Positions 33,457-42,678 of a stretch of DNA of 64,000 bases are shown here, piece after piece. A program made the translations under genes and the position numbers. This stretch comes from Candidatus Hydrogenedens terephthalaticus JGI OTU-1 (lineage in GTDB: Bacteria; Hydrogenedentota; Hydrogenedentia; Hydrogenedentales; Hydrogenedentaceae). Each line of letters opens with the position of its first letter. Position 1 is the first letter of the stretch. The stretch covers positions 4,177 to 68,176 of the forward strand of contig AWNW01000013.1 in assembly GCA_000493945.1 (NCBI GenBank). The letters run 5' to 3'. Under the pieces are notes generated by a model, which was not told the origin of the DNA, searched no databases, and saw only the letters and a list, made by a program, of their open reading frames with translations.

Positions 33457-36406
33457 AGTAACAATCCGTCCTGAATTAGAAGACCCCATAGGGAAAAGTC
33501 TATGTTCTCAAATCAAGGACGACCTCTCTATTATATGTAAATCAGTTCGCGTAGTAGATGTTTATACTATTTTAGCCGAATTAACAACAGAAGAACTCGA
33601 AAAAGTAGCGACAGAACTTTTTACGGATTCCGTTATTCAAATCGCTTCTATAAACCAACATATACAATTTCCTCAGGAATACCAACATGTAGTAGAAGTG
33701 GGTTTTCGTCCGGGTGTAACGGACAATGTTGGTAAAAGTGCGCGAGAAGGTATACAGGACACATTATCGAGAAATCTAAAGCCTGAAGAATTAGTATTTA
33801 AATCTACAATGTATTGGTTCTCAGGTTTATCGAAGGAAGATTGTTCTCGTGTTGCTCAACAACTCCTTGCAAATGAACTTATACAACACTGGAAAGTCTT
33901 GTCTTTAGATGAATTATCCAGCAAAAAAGATATTTCGCTATTACCTATTCCCTTAGTAACTGAAAAAACAGAATCTATCGTCGAAACAATATCTCTAAAC
34001 CTTTCCGACTCCGAATTATTAGAATTAAGTCAAAAAAGACTGTTAGCGCTTGACTTGCGCGAAATGAAAGCCATAAAAGAATACTACGAAAATCCGATTA
34101 CAAGGAAACATCGCACAGCATTAAACCTTCCCGAATATCCAACGGACATTGAACTTGAAATATTGGCACAAACATGGTCTGAACATTGTAAACACAAGAT
34201 ATTCAACGCAGAAATAAAATTTGAAGATAATAACGGGAATTATACAGTAGTCAATAGCCTATTTAAGACCTTCATCAAATCTACTACTGAAAAATTAAAA
34301 TCAGAAATTCCGTGGTTGGTTAGTGTTTTCCATGACAATGCGGGATTAATAGAGTTTGATGAAGAACATCTCATCTCAATGAAAGTCGAAACACACAACA
34401 GCCCTTCTGCATTAGACCCCTATGGTGGCGCTATTACAGGAATTGTAGGGGTTAATCGGGATATTTTAGGCGCCGGTTTAGGATGCCGATGCATTCTTAA
34501 TACAGATATTTTTTGTTTTGCATCTCCTTTCTATGAAGGAAAAATCCCGGAACGATTACTTCATCCACGGCGTGTATTACGAGGAGTTCATGCAGGCGTC
34601 CGTGATGGCGGAAATCAAAGCGGTATTCCCACGGTAAACGGTGCTATTGTTTTTCATGAACGGTTTTTAGGGAAACCTCTTGTATTCTGTGGAACAGGCG
34701 GTATTATTCCAAAGAAAATAAACAATAAATTAGCCCATGAGAAAAAAGCATATAAAGGCGACCTCATTGTAATGATAGGAGGGCGAATTGGTAAAGATGG
34801 CATTCATGGAGCGACATTTTCCTCCGAAGAATTACATGAAGGTTCACCAGTAACCGCTGTTCAAATAGGCGACCCAATTACACAAAAAAAGTTATCGGAT
34901 TTTCTTTTCGAAGCAAGAGACCGTGGATTATACAACGCAATAACAGATAACGGAGCAGGGGGATTATCTTCAAGTGTAGGCGAAATGGCAAGAGGTTCCG
35001 GTGGTGCAAAAATTCATTTAGACCGTGCCCCTCTCAAATATGCTGGATTAGCACCCTGGGAAATTTTCCTGTCGGAATCACAGGAACGAATGACTGTCGC
35101 TGTATCACCTCAACATATTAATGAATTTATGAAACTTGCGCAAAAAAGAGATGTTGAATCTACCGTTTTAGGAGAATTTACCGATTCAGGCTTTCTGGAA
35201 TGTTACTTTAATGGTAAATTAATTGCATCCTTGTCTATGGATTTTCTACACGATGGCGTTCCTACAATGAATTTACGAGCAAAATTAGCAAGTTCAGAGA
35301 CAAAGCCCTTTTACATACAACATAAAGATAATCTCACTGAAGACCTATTACATGTATTAAGCAGTTTGAATGTTTGTAGTAAAGAAACCTTTGTCAGAAT
35401 GTATGACCACGAAGTTCAGGCTCAAACAGTGATTAAACCTTTCCAGGGAATTACCCATGATGGTCCCGGTGATGCAACCGTTATTCGCCCTGTTTATAAC
35501 TCCAATCGCGGACTGGCAATTAGTTGTGGTATTTGTCCTAAATACAGTGATTTAGACTGTTACCAGATGTCTACAAATGCTGTAGACGAAGCCGTCAGAA
35601 ATTTAGTAGCAGTAGGTGTAAAATTAGGTGATATTGCAGGATTAGATAATTTTTGCTGGCCTGATCCTGTGGAAAGTGAAAAGACACCCGATGGCGCACA
35701 TAAATTAGCCCAATTGGTTTTAGCCTGTCAGGGTTTGCATGATACCTGCCTTGCGTATAAAGTTCCTCTCATAAGTGGTAAAGATAGCATGAAAAATGAT
35801 TACAAAATCGGGGACATCAAAATATCCATTCCACCCACATTACTATTCACGGCAATCGGTTTTGTAGAAGATATACAAAATACAATGACTATGGATGTAA
35901 AAAAACCCGGAGATAGAGTTTATCTCATTGGTAAAACTGTTGAAGCAATAGGTGGAAGTGAATGGGCAGAAATTCATAAGTTTGAAGGTGGAACTGTTCC
36001 CACCGTTAACACGGACAAAGCCATACACCAATATAACCGAATATACGAATCTATAAAAAACAGGTGGATTTCATCCTGTCATGACTGTTCTGATGGTGGT
36101 CTTGCGGTTGCATTAGCAGAAAGTGCTTTTGCAGGTGGGCTCGGTATGAAAATAGATATTAATACAATAGGCGTACATAACGATATTGTTGCTCTATTCA
36201 GTGAAACACCCTGCCGACATGTCGTTACTGTTTCTCCTCAATATGAAAACGATTTTCTGAGATTAATGAATGGTTTAGATATTTTCTATTTAGGTGAAGT
36301 AATAGAACAACCTCAATTTTTAGTATACGGTATTACAAATGACCTTATTATCAATACTTCTATTTACGAACTTAAAGAAGCATGGCAGAAAACTCTACGG
36401 ATATAA
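33440..36406 (+). CDS. purL: FGAM synthase with two N-terminal PurS domains
   Basis: This makes FGAM from FGAR, ATP and glutamine-derived ammonia. Residues 1-80 and 81-165 are two PurS-like domains that resemble each other (EVTIRPELEDPIGKSL near 6 and EVGFRPGVTDNVGKSA near 86, an 80-residue period). PurL catalytic core follows: WSEHCKHKIF, VETHNSPSALDPYGGAITGIVG, a second half with SGKDSMKNDY and CHDCSDGGLAVALAE. Total 988 residues, longer than stand-alone small PurL and shorter than the large one. The glutaminase PurQ is the next gene, so the three-subunit system is here PurSS-PurL plus PurQ. Start overlaps purM. Confidence 0.93.
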   Translation: MLNRIEVTIRPELEDPIGKSLCSQIKDDLSIICKSVRVVDVYTILAELTTEELEKVATELFTDSVIQIASINQHIQFPQEYQHVVEVGFRPGVTDNVGKSAREGIQDTLSRNLKPEELVFKSTMYWFSGLSKEDCSRVAQQLLANELIQHWKVLSLDELSSKKDISLLPIPLVTEKTESIVETISLNLSDSELLELSQKRLLALDLREMKAIKEYYENPITRKHRTALNLPEYPTDIELEILAQTWSEHCKHKIFNAEIKFEDNNGNYTVVNSLFKTFIKSTTEKLKSEIPWLVSVFHDNAGLIEFDEEHLISMKVETHNSPSALDPYGGAITGIVGVNRDILGAGLGCRCILNTDIFCFASPFYEGKIPERLLHPRRVLRGVHAGVRDGGNQSGIPTVNGAIVFHERFLGKPLVFCGTGGIIPKKINNKLAHEKKAYKGDLIVMIGGRIGKDGIHGATFSSEELHEGSPVTAVQIGDPITQKKLSDFLFEARDRGLYNAITDNGAGGLSSSVGEMARGSGGAKIHLDRAPLKYAGLAPWEIFLSESQERMTVAVSPQHINEFMKLAQKRDVESTVLGEFTDSGFLECYFNGKLIASLSMDFLHDGVPTMNLRAKLASSETKPFYIQHKDNLTEDLLHVLSSLNVCSKETFVRMYDHEVQAQTVIKPFQGITHDGPGDATVIRPVYNSNRGLAISCGICPKYSDLDCYQMSTNAVDEAVRNLVAVGVKLGDIAGLDNFCWPDPVESEKTPDGAHKLAQLVLACQGLHDTCLAYKVPLISGKDSMKNDYKIGDIKISIPPTLLFTAIGFVEDIQNTMTMDVKKPGDRVYLIGKTVEAIGGSEWAEIHKFEGGTVPTVNTDKAIHQYNRIYESIKNRWISSCHDCSDGGLAVALAESAFAGGLGMKIDINTIGVHNDIVALFSETPCRHVVTVSPQYENDFLRLMNGLDIFYLGEVIEQPQFLVYGITNDLIINTSIYELKEAWQKTLRI

Positions 36407-36415
36407 GGAAACTCT

Positions 36416-37201
36416 ATGATACAAGTTCTTGTTCTAACAGGTTTTGGTATAAATTGTGAACGGGAAACAGCACACACCTTCCAACGGGCCGGTGGAGAAC
36501 CTTTACTCATCCATCTCAATGATTTAATTGAAAAACCAGATTATCTCGATAAATCTAAAATTCTTGCTATTCCCGGCGGGTTCTCTTTTGGCGATGATAT
36601 AGCATCCGGCAGAATATTAGCCAATAGACTCCGTTATCGTTTAGAAAAACCTCTACAAAAATTTATTAACGACGGGAAACTTATTATTGGTATATGCAAT
36701 GGCTTCCAGGTCATGGTTAAAATGGGCATCCTGCCGCTGTTTCAAAAAGAATTTAAACAATTAGTAACTTTAACTCACAATAATTCCGGTCGTTTTGAAG
36801 ATAGATGGGTTCATCTAAATATAAACATAAGTTCGCCGTGTATCTGGACAAAAGGTATAGAAAATATAGAATTACCTGTTCGGCATGGGGAAGGAAAATT
36901 TATCGCGAGAGATGATATTGTATTAAAGCAACTTAAAGAAAACTATCAAATCGTGATACAATATGCAAAAAAAGATAAGTCATTGGCAAAGGGAGAATAT
37001 CCCGCTAACCCCAATGGTTCCATAGATGACATCGCCGGCATTTGCGACCCATCAGGTAGGATTTTTGGTTTAATGCCTCATCCTGAAGCCTTTTGGGACG
37101 CCAAATTACATCCTTTATGGCACCGTCTTCAACTTAAAGGATCCGGAGATGGGCTAAAAATATTTGAGAATGGAGTTTCTTTTGCTAATTCTCATCTATA
37201 A
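36416..37201 (+). CDS. purQ: FGAM synthase glutaminase subunit
   Basis: This is a class I glutamine amidotransferase supplying ammonia to PurL. GFGINCERETAHTFQRAGG opens it, IPGGFSFGDDIASG is conserved in PurQ, GICNGFQVM holds the nucleophilic Cys, and MPHPEAFW holds the catalytic His and Glu. AAGGA precedes the ATG, 9 bp after purL. Confidence 0.95.
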   Translation: MIQVLVLTGFGINCERETAHTFQRAGGEPLLIHLNDLIEKPDYLDKSKILAIPGGFSFGDDIASGRILANRLRYRLEKPLQKFINDGKLIIGICNGFQVMVKMGILPLFQKEFKQLVTLTHNNSGRFEDRWVHLNINISSPCIWTKGIENIELPVRHGEGKFIARDDIVLKQLKENYQIVIQYAKKDKSLAKGEYPANPNGSIDDIAGICDPSGRIFGLMPHPEAFWDAKLHPLWHRLQLKGSGDGLKIFENGVSFANSHL

Positions 37202-37230
37202 CATAGTAACTTTTAATAGATTTACAATAT

Positions 37231-38406
37231 ATGCATAAGAAAAAATCTGACTTTGCTATAAATGATTATAATCTGATACAAACAAGGAAAGACTGGGAAA
37301 AAACTCTCAAAATCATTTCGATTGAACCGAAAATCGCTATTGATCTTGAAGCAAACTCTTTATACGAATATCCCGGGGAAATCTGTCTTATTCAAATTTC
37401 AGTTCGTGGTTTTGACTTCCTATTGGATCCGTTAGCCCACTTTTCATTCCCGGAATTAGGGGAGTTATTATCTAATAAAAATATTTTGAAAATTTTTCAT
37501 GCTTCGGAATATGATTTAAGACTACTCTGGAAACAATACAAATGGCAAATTACAAATCTCTTCGATACCATGTTAGCAGGGAAACTTTTGGGTTGTAAAC
37601 AACTCGGACTTGTTTCCTTACTGAAAACATTTCTAAATGTTCAACATGACAAAAAATTCCAAAAATCGAACTGGAAACATCGTCCCCTTTCCAATCAACA
37701 ATTAAGTTATGCTTATCGTGATTCTCACTATCTAATTCCATTAGCAGAAGTCTTACAAAAACAACTCGAAGAAAAAGGCTTATGGGATGAGGCACAAGAA
37801 ATTTTTAATGATTTTTCAAAAGGAATAATAATAGAAGAGGAAGAACAAAAATCTATTCAATTTTATAAAACATTTAGAAGTAAAAATCTGCCAGAAAAAA
37901 ATCTAAAAATCCTGCAGAAACTTTTCTTTTTCCGCGAAGAATTAGGTCAATCCTTACATATTCTTCCTAACAAATTAATTTCCAATAAATGCCTTTTAAA
38001 CATATCTAAAAAAATTCCCGAAACCCTTGACGAGTTAAACTTAATAACGGGTATACATTCAATATCCAATAAAATAAAAAAGCAGGAACTACTCGAAGTT
38101 ATATTAAAAACTGTAAACTCGGAAGAACCCTTGTATACCCCACCAGTAAACAACAATCCACAAATAAAAAATCGCACATCTCTTCTTTTACAATGGAGAA
38201 AACAAAAATCAATTATGCGAGATATTGATTCCGATGCTATCCTCCCTAAAAACAAACTTTTTTTATTAGCATTATATGGACCTAAAACCATATCAGAACT
38301 GGAACAGTTAGAAATTTTGGGACCTGTGCGTTTAAAAATGTATGGTGAAGAAATAATTAACATTTTCAAGAAAGCCGATGAGTTTTCTGAACAACAACAA
38401 TCGTAA
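37231..38406 (+). CDS. rnd: Ribonuclease D-like 3'-5' exonuclease
   Basis: DEDDy exonuclease domain: Exo I DLE (Asp38, Glu40), Exo II FHASEYDLRLLW, Exo III AYRDSHYLIPL. After residue ~200 are HRDC-like helical modules (KNLPEKNLKILQKLFFFREELGQ, and a second near residue 320). RNase D trims 3' ends of tRNAs and other stable RNAs. Length and order match the family. It follows purQ by 29 bp and may be co-transcribed. Confidence 0.88.
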   Translation: MHKKKSDFAINDYNLIQTRKDWEKTLKIISIEPKIAIDLEANSLYEYPGEICLIQISVRGFDFLLDPLAHFSFPELGELLSNKNILKIFHASEYDLRLLWKQYKWQITNLFDTMLAGKLLGCKQLGLVSLLKTFLNVQHDKKFQKSNWKHRPLSNQQLSYAYRDSHYLIPLAEVLQKQLEEKGLWDEAQEIFNDFSKGIIIEEEEQKSIQFYKTFRSKNLPEKNLKILQKLFFFREELGQSLHILPNKLISNKCLLNISKKIPETLDELNLITGIHSISNKIKKQELLEVILKTVNSEEPLYTPPVNNNPQIKNRTSLLLQWRKQKSIMRDIDSDAILPKNKLFLLALYGPKTISELEQLEILGPVRLKMYGEEIINIFKKADEFSEQQQS

Positions 38407-38454
38407 TACAATATTATAAAAGCAATTACAATCGTTATAGTGGGAATATATAGT

Positions 38455-39972
38455 ATGTGGCTAAATGTAAATAAGTTCTTTTACAAAATTATTTTCTTCC
38501 TTTTTATAATCACATCAATATGCATTTTAACTCCCAATAGTTATACAGATGAACCTGCTCTACCAAAAGGATTATCTTCAACAGAAAACACTACTCCCTC
38601 TCAAACCCCAAACAACAATGAACCTGCACTACCCCAAGGGTTAGCACCAGCCTCCCCCTCAGAACCTCAACTTCCCCAAGGATTGCAATCTCAATCGTCA
38701 AATGAACCCCAGCTCCCTCAAGGATTAGAACAAACCAACATTAAAGAAGAACAAAAAGAAGAGATTAAACAAAAAAAACCGATGCCTTTTAATTTAGATA
38801 TAAAAGGATTTTGGGATAATCGTGCTGGTGTTCGATATAGAGAAGACAAACAACAATCAAAAGACTTAATCATGGGAGAATCGCGTTTACAATTAAGAGC
38901 AGATAAATTTTGGGACAAAGTAAGTATTGAGACCACAGGGGACTTTTATGGAGATTTTGTTCAAGAAGAGTTGAATTTTGACCTGCGTCAGGCACGGTTG
39001 ACATGGACATTATCTCCTACTTTAGATTTACGAATAGGACGACAAATTCTTACATGGGGAACAGGAGACCAAATTTTCATAAACGACCTCTTTCCAAAAG
39101 ATTGGAATTCCTTCTTCGTAGGCAGAGAACAAGAATATCTAAAAGCCCCGTCTGATTCTATAAAATTAGGCTGGTATCCTGAATGGTTTAACTTCGAACT
39201 TGTATATACTCCTCGCTTTACACCCGATAGATATATAACAGGTAACCCTATCACTTTCTGGAATCCTCTTTTTAATGAACTCCAGGGAGATGAACAAGTT
39301 ATCCGACCTGACCATCCCGGTCCTCGTTTCCATGACGATGAATGGGCTTTCCGAGCATATAGAAAGATAAACAACTTCGAATTTGCCTTATATGCTTATT
39401 CCGGAAGATGGAAAAGTCCCGGGGGACAAAAACTATTACCTCCTTTACAGGCATATTTTCCAAAACTAAATGTTTATGGAACCAGTTTAAGAGGACCTGT
39501 GGGGAAAGGAATATTATCTTTAGAAATTGGTTATTACGATTCAAAAGAGGACCGTGATGGGAGCAGTCCATTCATAAATAACTCGGAGTTCCGTTTCTTA
39601 GTAGGATACGAACAGGAATTAGCAAAAGACTTTACAGGCGCTTTTCAGGTTTATTTAGAACACATGTTAGATTATGGAAATTATGAAAACAATCAGCCAT
39701 TCTGGGTACATAATAAAGATGAAAATCGCCTCTTAACCACAATCCGTCTTACAAAACAATTAATGAACCAAAATCTTATTTTGTCATGGTTCATGTATTA
39801 TTCACCAACAGACCAGGACTTCTTTTTAAGACCTAATGTTCGTTATAAAATAAATGATAAATGGTGGGTTGAAGGTGGTGCCAATATCTTCATTGGAAAT
39901 GAACCGTATACCTTCTTTGGACAATTTATGGAAAACTCCAATATTTATATAGGTGCAAGATGTTATTTCTAA
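38455..39972 (+). CDS. Outer-membrane beta-barrel protein with EPxLPxGL repeats
   Basis: Start taken at the ATG at 38455 (GGGA nine bases upstream); a GTG at 38440 would add five residues. A signal peptide (residues 1-31) is followed by four copies of an octapeptide EP[AQ]LP[KQ]GL at residues 33-40, 56-63, 70-77 and 84-91 in a Ser/Thr/Pro/Gln-rich linker, then a Lys/Glu stretch. From ~110 the protein alternates in the way of amphipathic beta strands (RLQLRADKFWDKVSIETTGDF, LDLRIGRQILTWGTGD) and ends in an aromatic residue (CYF), as outer-membrane barrels do. It resembles DUF1302-type porins. Cargo unknown; the repeats may cross peptidoglycan. Confidence 0.75.
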   Translation: MWLNVNKFFYKIIFFLFIITSICILTPNSYTDEPALPKGLSSTENTTPSQTPNNNEPALPQGLAPASPSEPQLPQGLQSQSSNEPQLPQGLEQTNIKEEQKEEIKQKKPMPFNLDIKGFWDNRAGVRYREDKQQSKDLIMGESRLQLRADKFWDKVSIETTGDFYGDFVQEELNFDLRQARLTWTLSPTLDLRIGRQILTWGTGDQIFINDLFPKDWNSFFVGREQEYLKAPSDSIKLGWYPEWFNFELVYTPRFTPDRYITGNPITFWNPLFNELQGDEQVIRPDHPGPRFHDDEWAFRAYRKINNFEFALYAYSGRWKSPGGQKLLPPLQAYFPKLNVYGTSLRGPVGKGILSLEIGYYDSKEDRDGSSPFINNSEFRFLVGYEQELAKDFTGAFQVYLEHMLDYGNYENNQPFWVHNKDENRLLTTIRLTKQLMNQNLILSWFMYYSPTDQDFFLRPNVRYKINDKWWVEGGANIFIGNEPYTFFGQFMENSNIYIGARCYF

Positions 39973-40001
39973 TCATCTAACACTACATAGGACTTTATAT
40001 A

Positions 40002-41741
40002 ATGCACAAACAAAAAAAAGTAATACTTTACTATATCCCTCTTTTAGTAATCCCATTATTTCTTATAACAGATAATATTTATGCTAAGAAGAAAGCCTCT
40101 GATAAAAAAGCCCCTCCTAAACAGTCTATTCCCACAAATCAATATGAAAACCAACAATATAGCGAATATTCAGGGACCAAAGGAATATTAGATATTGATG
40201 TAACGGATGTTTTAGGAAAATATTGGAGAGCCAGAGTTGATTTATTGAATATAGAGGATGGAAAACGATACCGATTTGATTTTCCAGAGGGTAAAGGAGA
40301 ACAAAAAGTCCCTGTGGGAAGTTTTAGAGCGTATATTTATGCTTACGATAACGGGATTCCTGTAATGGTCCAAATCAAGGATATTACCATAAAAGAAAAT
40401 CAACCTGTTTTCATTCCAATCACACTTCTGGAAGGAACCACAGGTCCCCTTGTCTTAAGAGATTTTGATAGTGATTGTGACCTTGTTCTGGATAGAGTTG
40501 AAATAGAATCGGGAACAGACCCTTACAACCCTCTGGACATACCCGGTAAAAAAACAATACCAGTTGAGAATAAAGTTATTCAGAATAAATCGGGATGGTA
40601 TAAAGGTGAATTATGTTGCTTCTCTAAATATAGCATTGGTAGTGAAACTGTAGGAGAACTAATCAAAAGAGCAGAAAAGGATGGGCTTGATTTTATCGCT
40701 ATAACCGACATAAACACATTAAAATCCATTGAAGACCCTGAATACCGTTCTGACAAACTTGTTCTCATACCCGCAATGAAATGGGGTAATGACCAGATGG
40801 GTTATGCTCTGGTTTATTGTCCACGAACACCTTTGGATAGCCCAACAACAATTCCAGAAGCACAGGCGGAATGTCTTCGTGTTCAGGCACAGGGAGGTAT
40901 TTTTGCTATCGCCCATCCATGTTTTCCAACAGGATTCTGGCGATGGGGATTAAGTTATGTGAACGCCATTCAGGTATGGTGTAGAGAATGGAGATCTGTT
41001 CCACCCCTTACTATAGACAAATTAGACGATTGGCTCAAAGAAAAAAAAGACGGGAAATTTGTTTACTCCCTTGCTGCGGCTGTAAATGAATCCAAAATAG
41101 CATCTGTTTCTGCTAATTCCCAATCAGCCCGCTTCTGGGATTATGAAATAGCACGGGGGGCTATGGTCTGTGGTATTGCAGGAAGTCATTCTTCTAACCC
41201 ATCGGTCCCCTTAGGAAAGCCTATAACCTATGTCCGTGCAGAAAATAAATCATTAGGTGCTATCCTTGAAGGACTTCGTTTAGGTAGAACTTATGTATCC
41301 TCGGGTGCTAATGGTCCTAAATTAAGTTTCATGGCAGATTCATTAGCCGACAATAAAATTGATGTAAGTATCGGAGGCATTGTTCCTTTAGGAATTGATA
41401 TTCGTTTTGAGGCAATTGTTGAAAATGCAAAAGGAAAAAAGTTAGAGGTGTTATTTAATGGAAGACCAATCGTTACAAAAATAATAGAAAGCGATAACTT
41501 TACGGTTCGTTTCACAGACAAACCTATACGCAGTGGTGCTTACCGTCTCCGAGTTATTGGTCCTCCAGAAAATACAAAAGGTTTTGGTGATGTAGAAGTA
41601 TATGCTATGACCAGCCCTATTTATGCACAGGATATTACAGCTGAATTACTCTGGCGTTTGCCTAAATTTGATCCTAAAAAAGCATGGATAGAAATTAAAC
41701 CCAGTGAAGAAGGTTCCTACCTCAACCTCCCTGAAAACTGA
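40002..41741 (+). CDS. Exported PHP/CehA-type protein with degenerate metal site
   Basis: A signal peptide (MHKQKKVILYYIPLLVIPLFL) is followed by a beta-domain and a calcium loop DFDSDCDLVLDRVEIESGTDPYNP (~154-177). Residues ~200-440 align in style with CehA/McbA-type PHP metallohydrolases, but the first metal motif H-x-H-T-x-S is here ELCCFSKYS (203-211) and AITDHN is AITDINT (233-239); AIAHPC and AGSHSS keep a His. So two of the usual His ligands are replaced and hydrolase activity is doubtful. The C-terminus is a beta-rich domain. It is 29 bp after the barrel gene on the same strand. Confidence 0.7.
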   Translation: MHKQKKVILYYIPLLVIPLFLITDNIYAKKKASDKKAPPKQSIPTNQYENQQYSEYSGTKGILDIDVTDVLGKYWRARVDLLNIEDGKRYRFDFPEGKGEQKVPVGSFRAYIYAYDNGIPVMVQIKDITIKENQPVFIPITLLEGTTGPLVLRDFDSDCDLVLDRVEIESGTDPYNPLDIPGKKTIPVENKVIQNKSGWYKGELCCFSKYSIGSETVGELIKRAEKDGLDFIAITDINTLKSIEDPEYRSDKLVLIPAMKWGNDQMGYALVYCPRTPLDSPTTIPEAQAECLRVQAQGGIFAIAHPCFPTGFWRWGLSYVNAIQVWCREWRSVPPLTIDKLDDWLKEKKDGKFVYSLAAAVNESKIASVSANSQSARFWDYEIARGAMVCGIAGSHSSNPSVPLGKPITYVRAENKSLGAILEGLRLGRTYVSSGANGPKLSFMADSLADNKIDVSIGGIVPLGIDIRFEAIVENAKGKKLEVLFNGRPIVTKIIESDNFTVRFTDKPIRSGAYRLRVIGPPENTKGFGDVEVYAMTSPIYAQDITAELLWRLPKFDPKKAWIEIKPSEEGSYLNLPEN

Positions 41742-41840
41742 CCTTTTACAATTCCTTTTTTTGATAAAATATAATAACTAATTGAAATGAGATTGAAGTA
41801 ATCTTTGTTATACCAATAATTATCTAATAAGGCATATCCA

Positions 41841-42659
41841 ATGGAAGAAATAAATAATACATATTTAGACAATGACCCTCTTATCATAGCGGGCAGAAAA
41901 TTTAAGTCCCGTATTTTAATTGGCACCGGCAAATTTCCCTCTGCTGAAGCATTACGAAAAACAATTGAGGCTTCTGGCACGGAGATTATAACTGTTGCAC
42001 TCAGACGGGTTGATCTAAAAAAACCGGAAAATGATAGTATTCTTTCTGTCCTCAATCCCAAAGAAGTCTTAATTTTACCTAATACAAGTGGAGCGAGAAC
42101 TGCAGAAGAAGCATTAAAATTAGCACGAATTGCTCGGGCTGCAGGATTGGAACCCTGGGTAAAATTAGAATTAACTCCTGAACCTCGATATTTGCTACCT
42201 GACCCTATCGAGACTCTCAAAGCGGCAGAGTTGTTGATTAAAGATGGCTTTACAGTCCTTCCTTATATTCAGGCAGACCCCATACTTGCAAAAAAATTGG
42301 AAGAATTAGGCACTGCCACAGTTATGCCATTAGGTTCTCCTATCGGTAGCAATAAAGGATTAAAAACGAAGGAATTTATAAAAATTATCATAGAACAATC
42401 TAATATTCCAGTAGTTGTAGATGCAGGATTAGGAGCACCATCCCATGCCGCAGAAGCAATGGAAATGGGTGCAGATGCAGTCCTTGTAAATACTGCACTT
42501 GCCGACGCTCAAGACCATGAAAAAATGGCTATAGCTTTCCGATTATCCACCGAAGCAGGACGGTTAGCTTTCCGAGCCGGTTTAGGTCCTCAACGAAATA
42601 CAGCAGAGGCTTCTTCCCCATTAACAGGTTTCTTGTTTAACTCAAATAACAAATCCTAA
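41841..42659 (+). CDS. thiG: Thiazole synthase
   Basis: ThiG builds the thiazole phosphate ring of thiamine from deoxyxylulose 5-phosphate, dehydroglycine and ThiS thiocarboxylate. LIIAGRKFKSRILIGTGKF opens the fold; EPWVKLELT carries the Schiff-base Lys; PLGSPIGSNKGL and VVVDAGLGAPSHAAEAMEMGADAVLVNTA are typical. It is 20 bp before thiH. No thiS or thiF is visible in this window, and I see no TPP riboswitch in the 99 bp upstream. Confidence 0.95.
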   Translation: MEEINNTYLDNDPLIIAGRKFKSRILIGTGKFPSAEALRKTIEASGTEIITVALRRVDLKKPENDSILSVLNPKEVLILPNTSGARTAEEALKLARIARAAGLEPWVKLELTPEPRYLLPDPIETLKAAELLIKDGFTVLPYIQADPILAKKLEELGTATVMPLGSPIGSNKGLKTKEFIKIIIEQSNIPVVVDAGLGAPSHAAEAMEMGADAVLVNTALADAQDHEKMAIAFRLSTEAGRLAFRAGLGPQRNTAEASSPLTGFLFNSNNKS

Positions 42660-42678
42660 TAACAAATTATGTAATTAT

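Noticed and set aside
41742..41840. TPP riboswitch before thiG
   Set aside because: The 99-bp A/T-rich spacer lacks the conserved thi-box.
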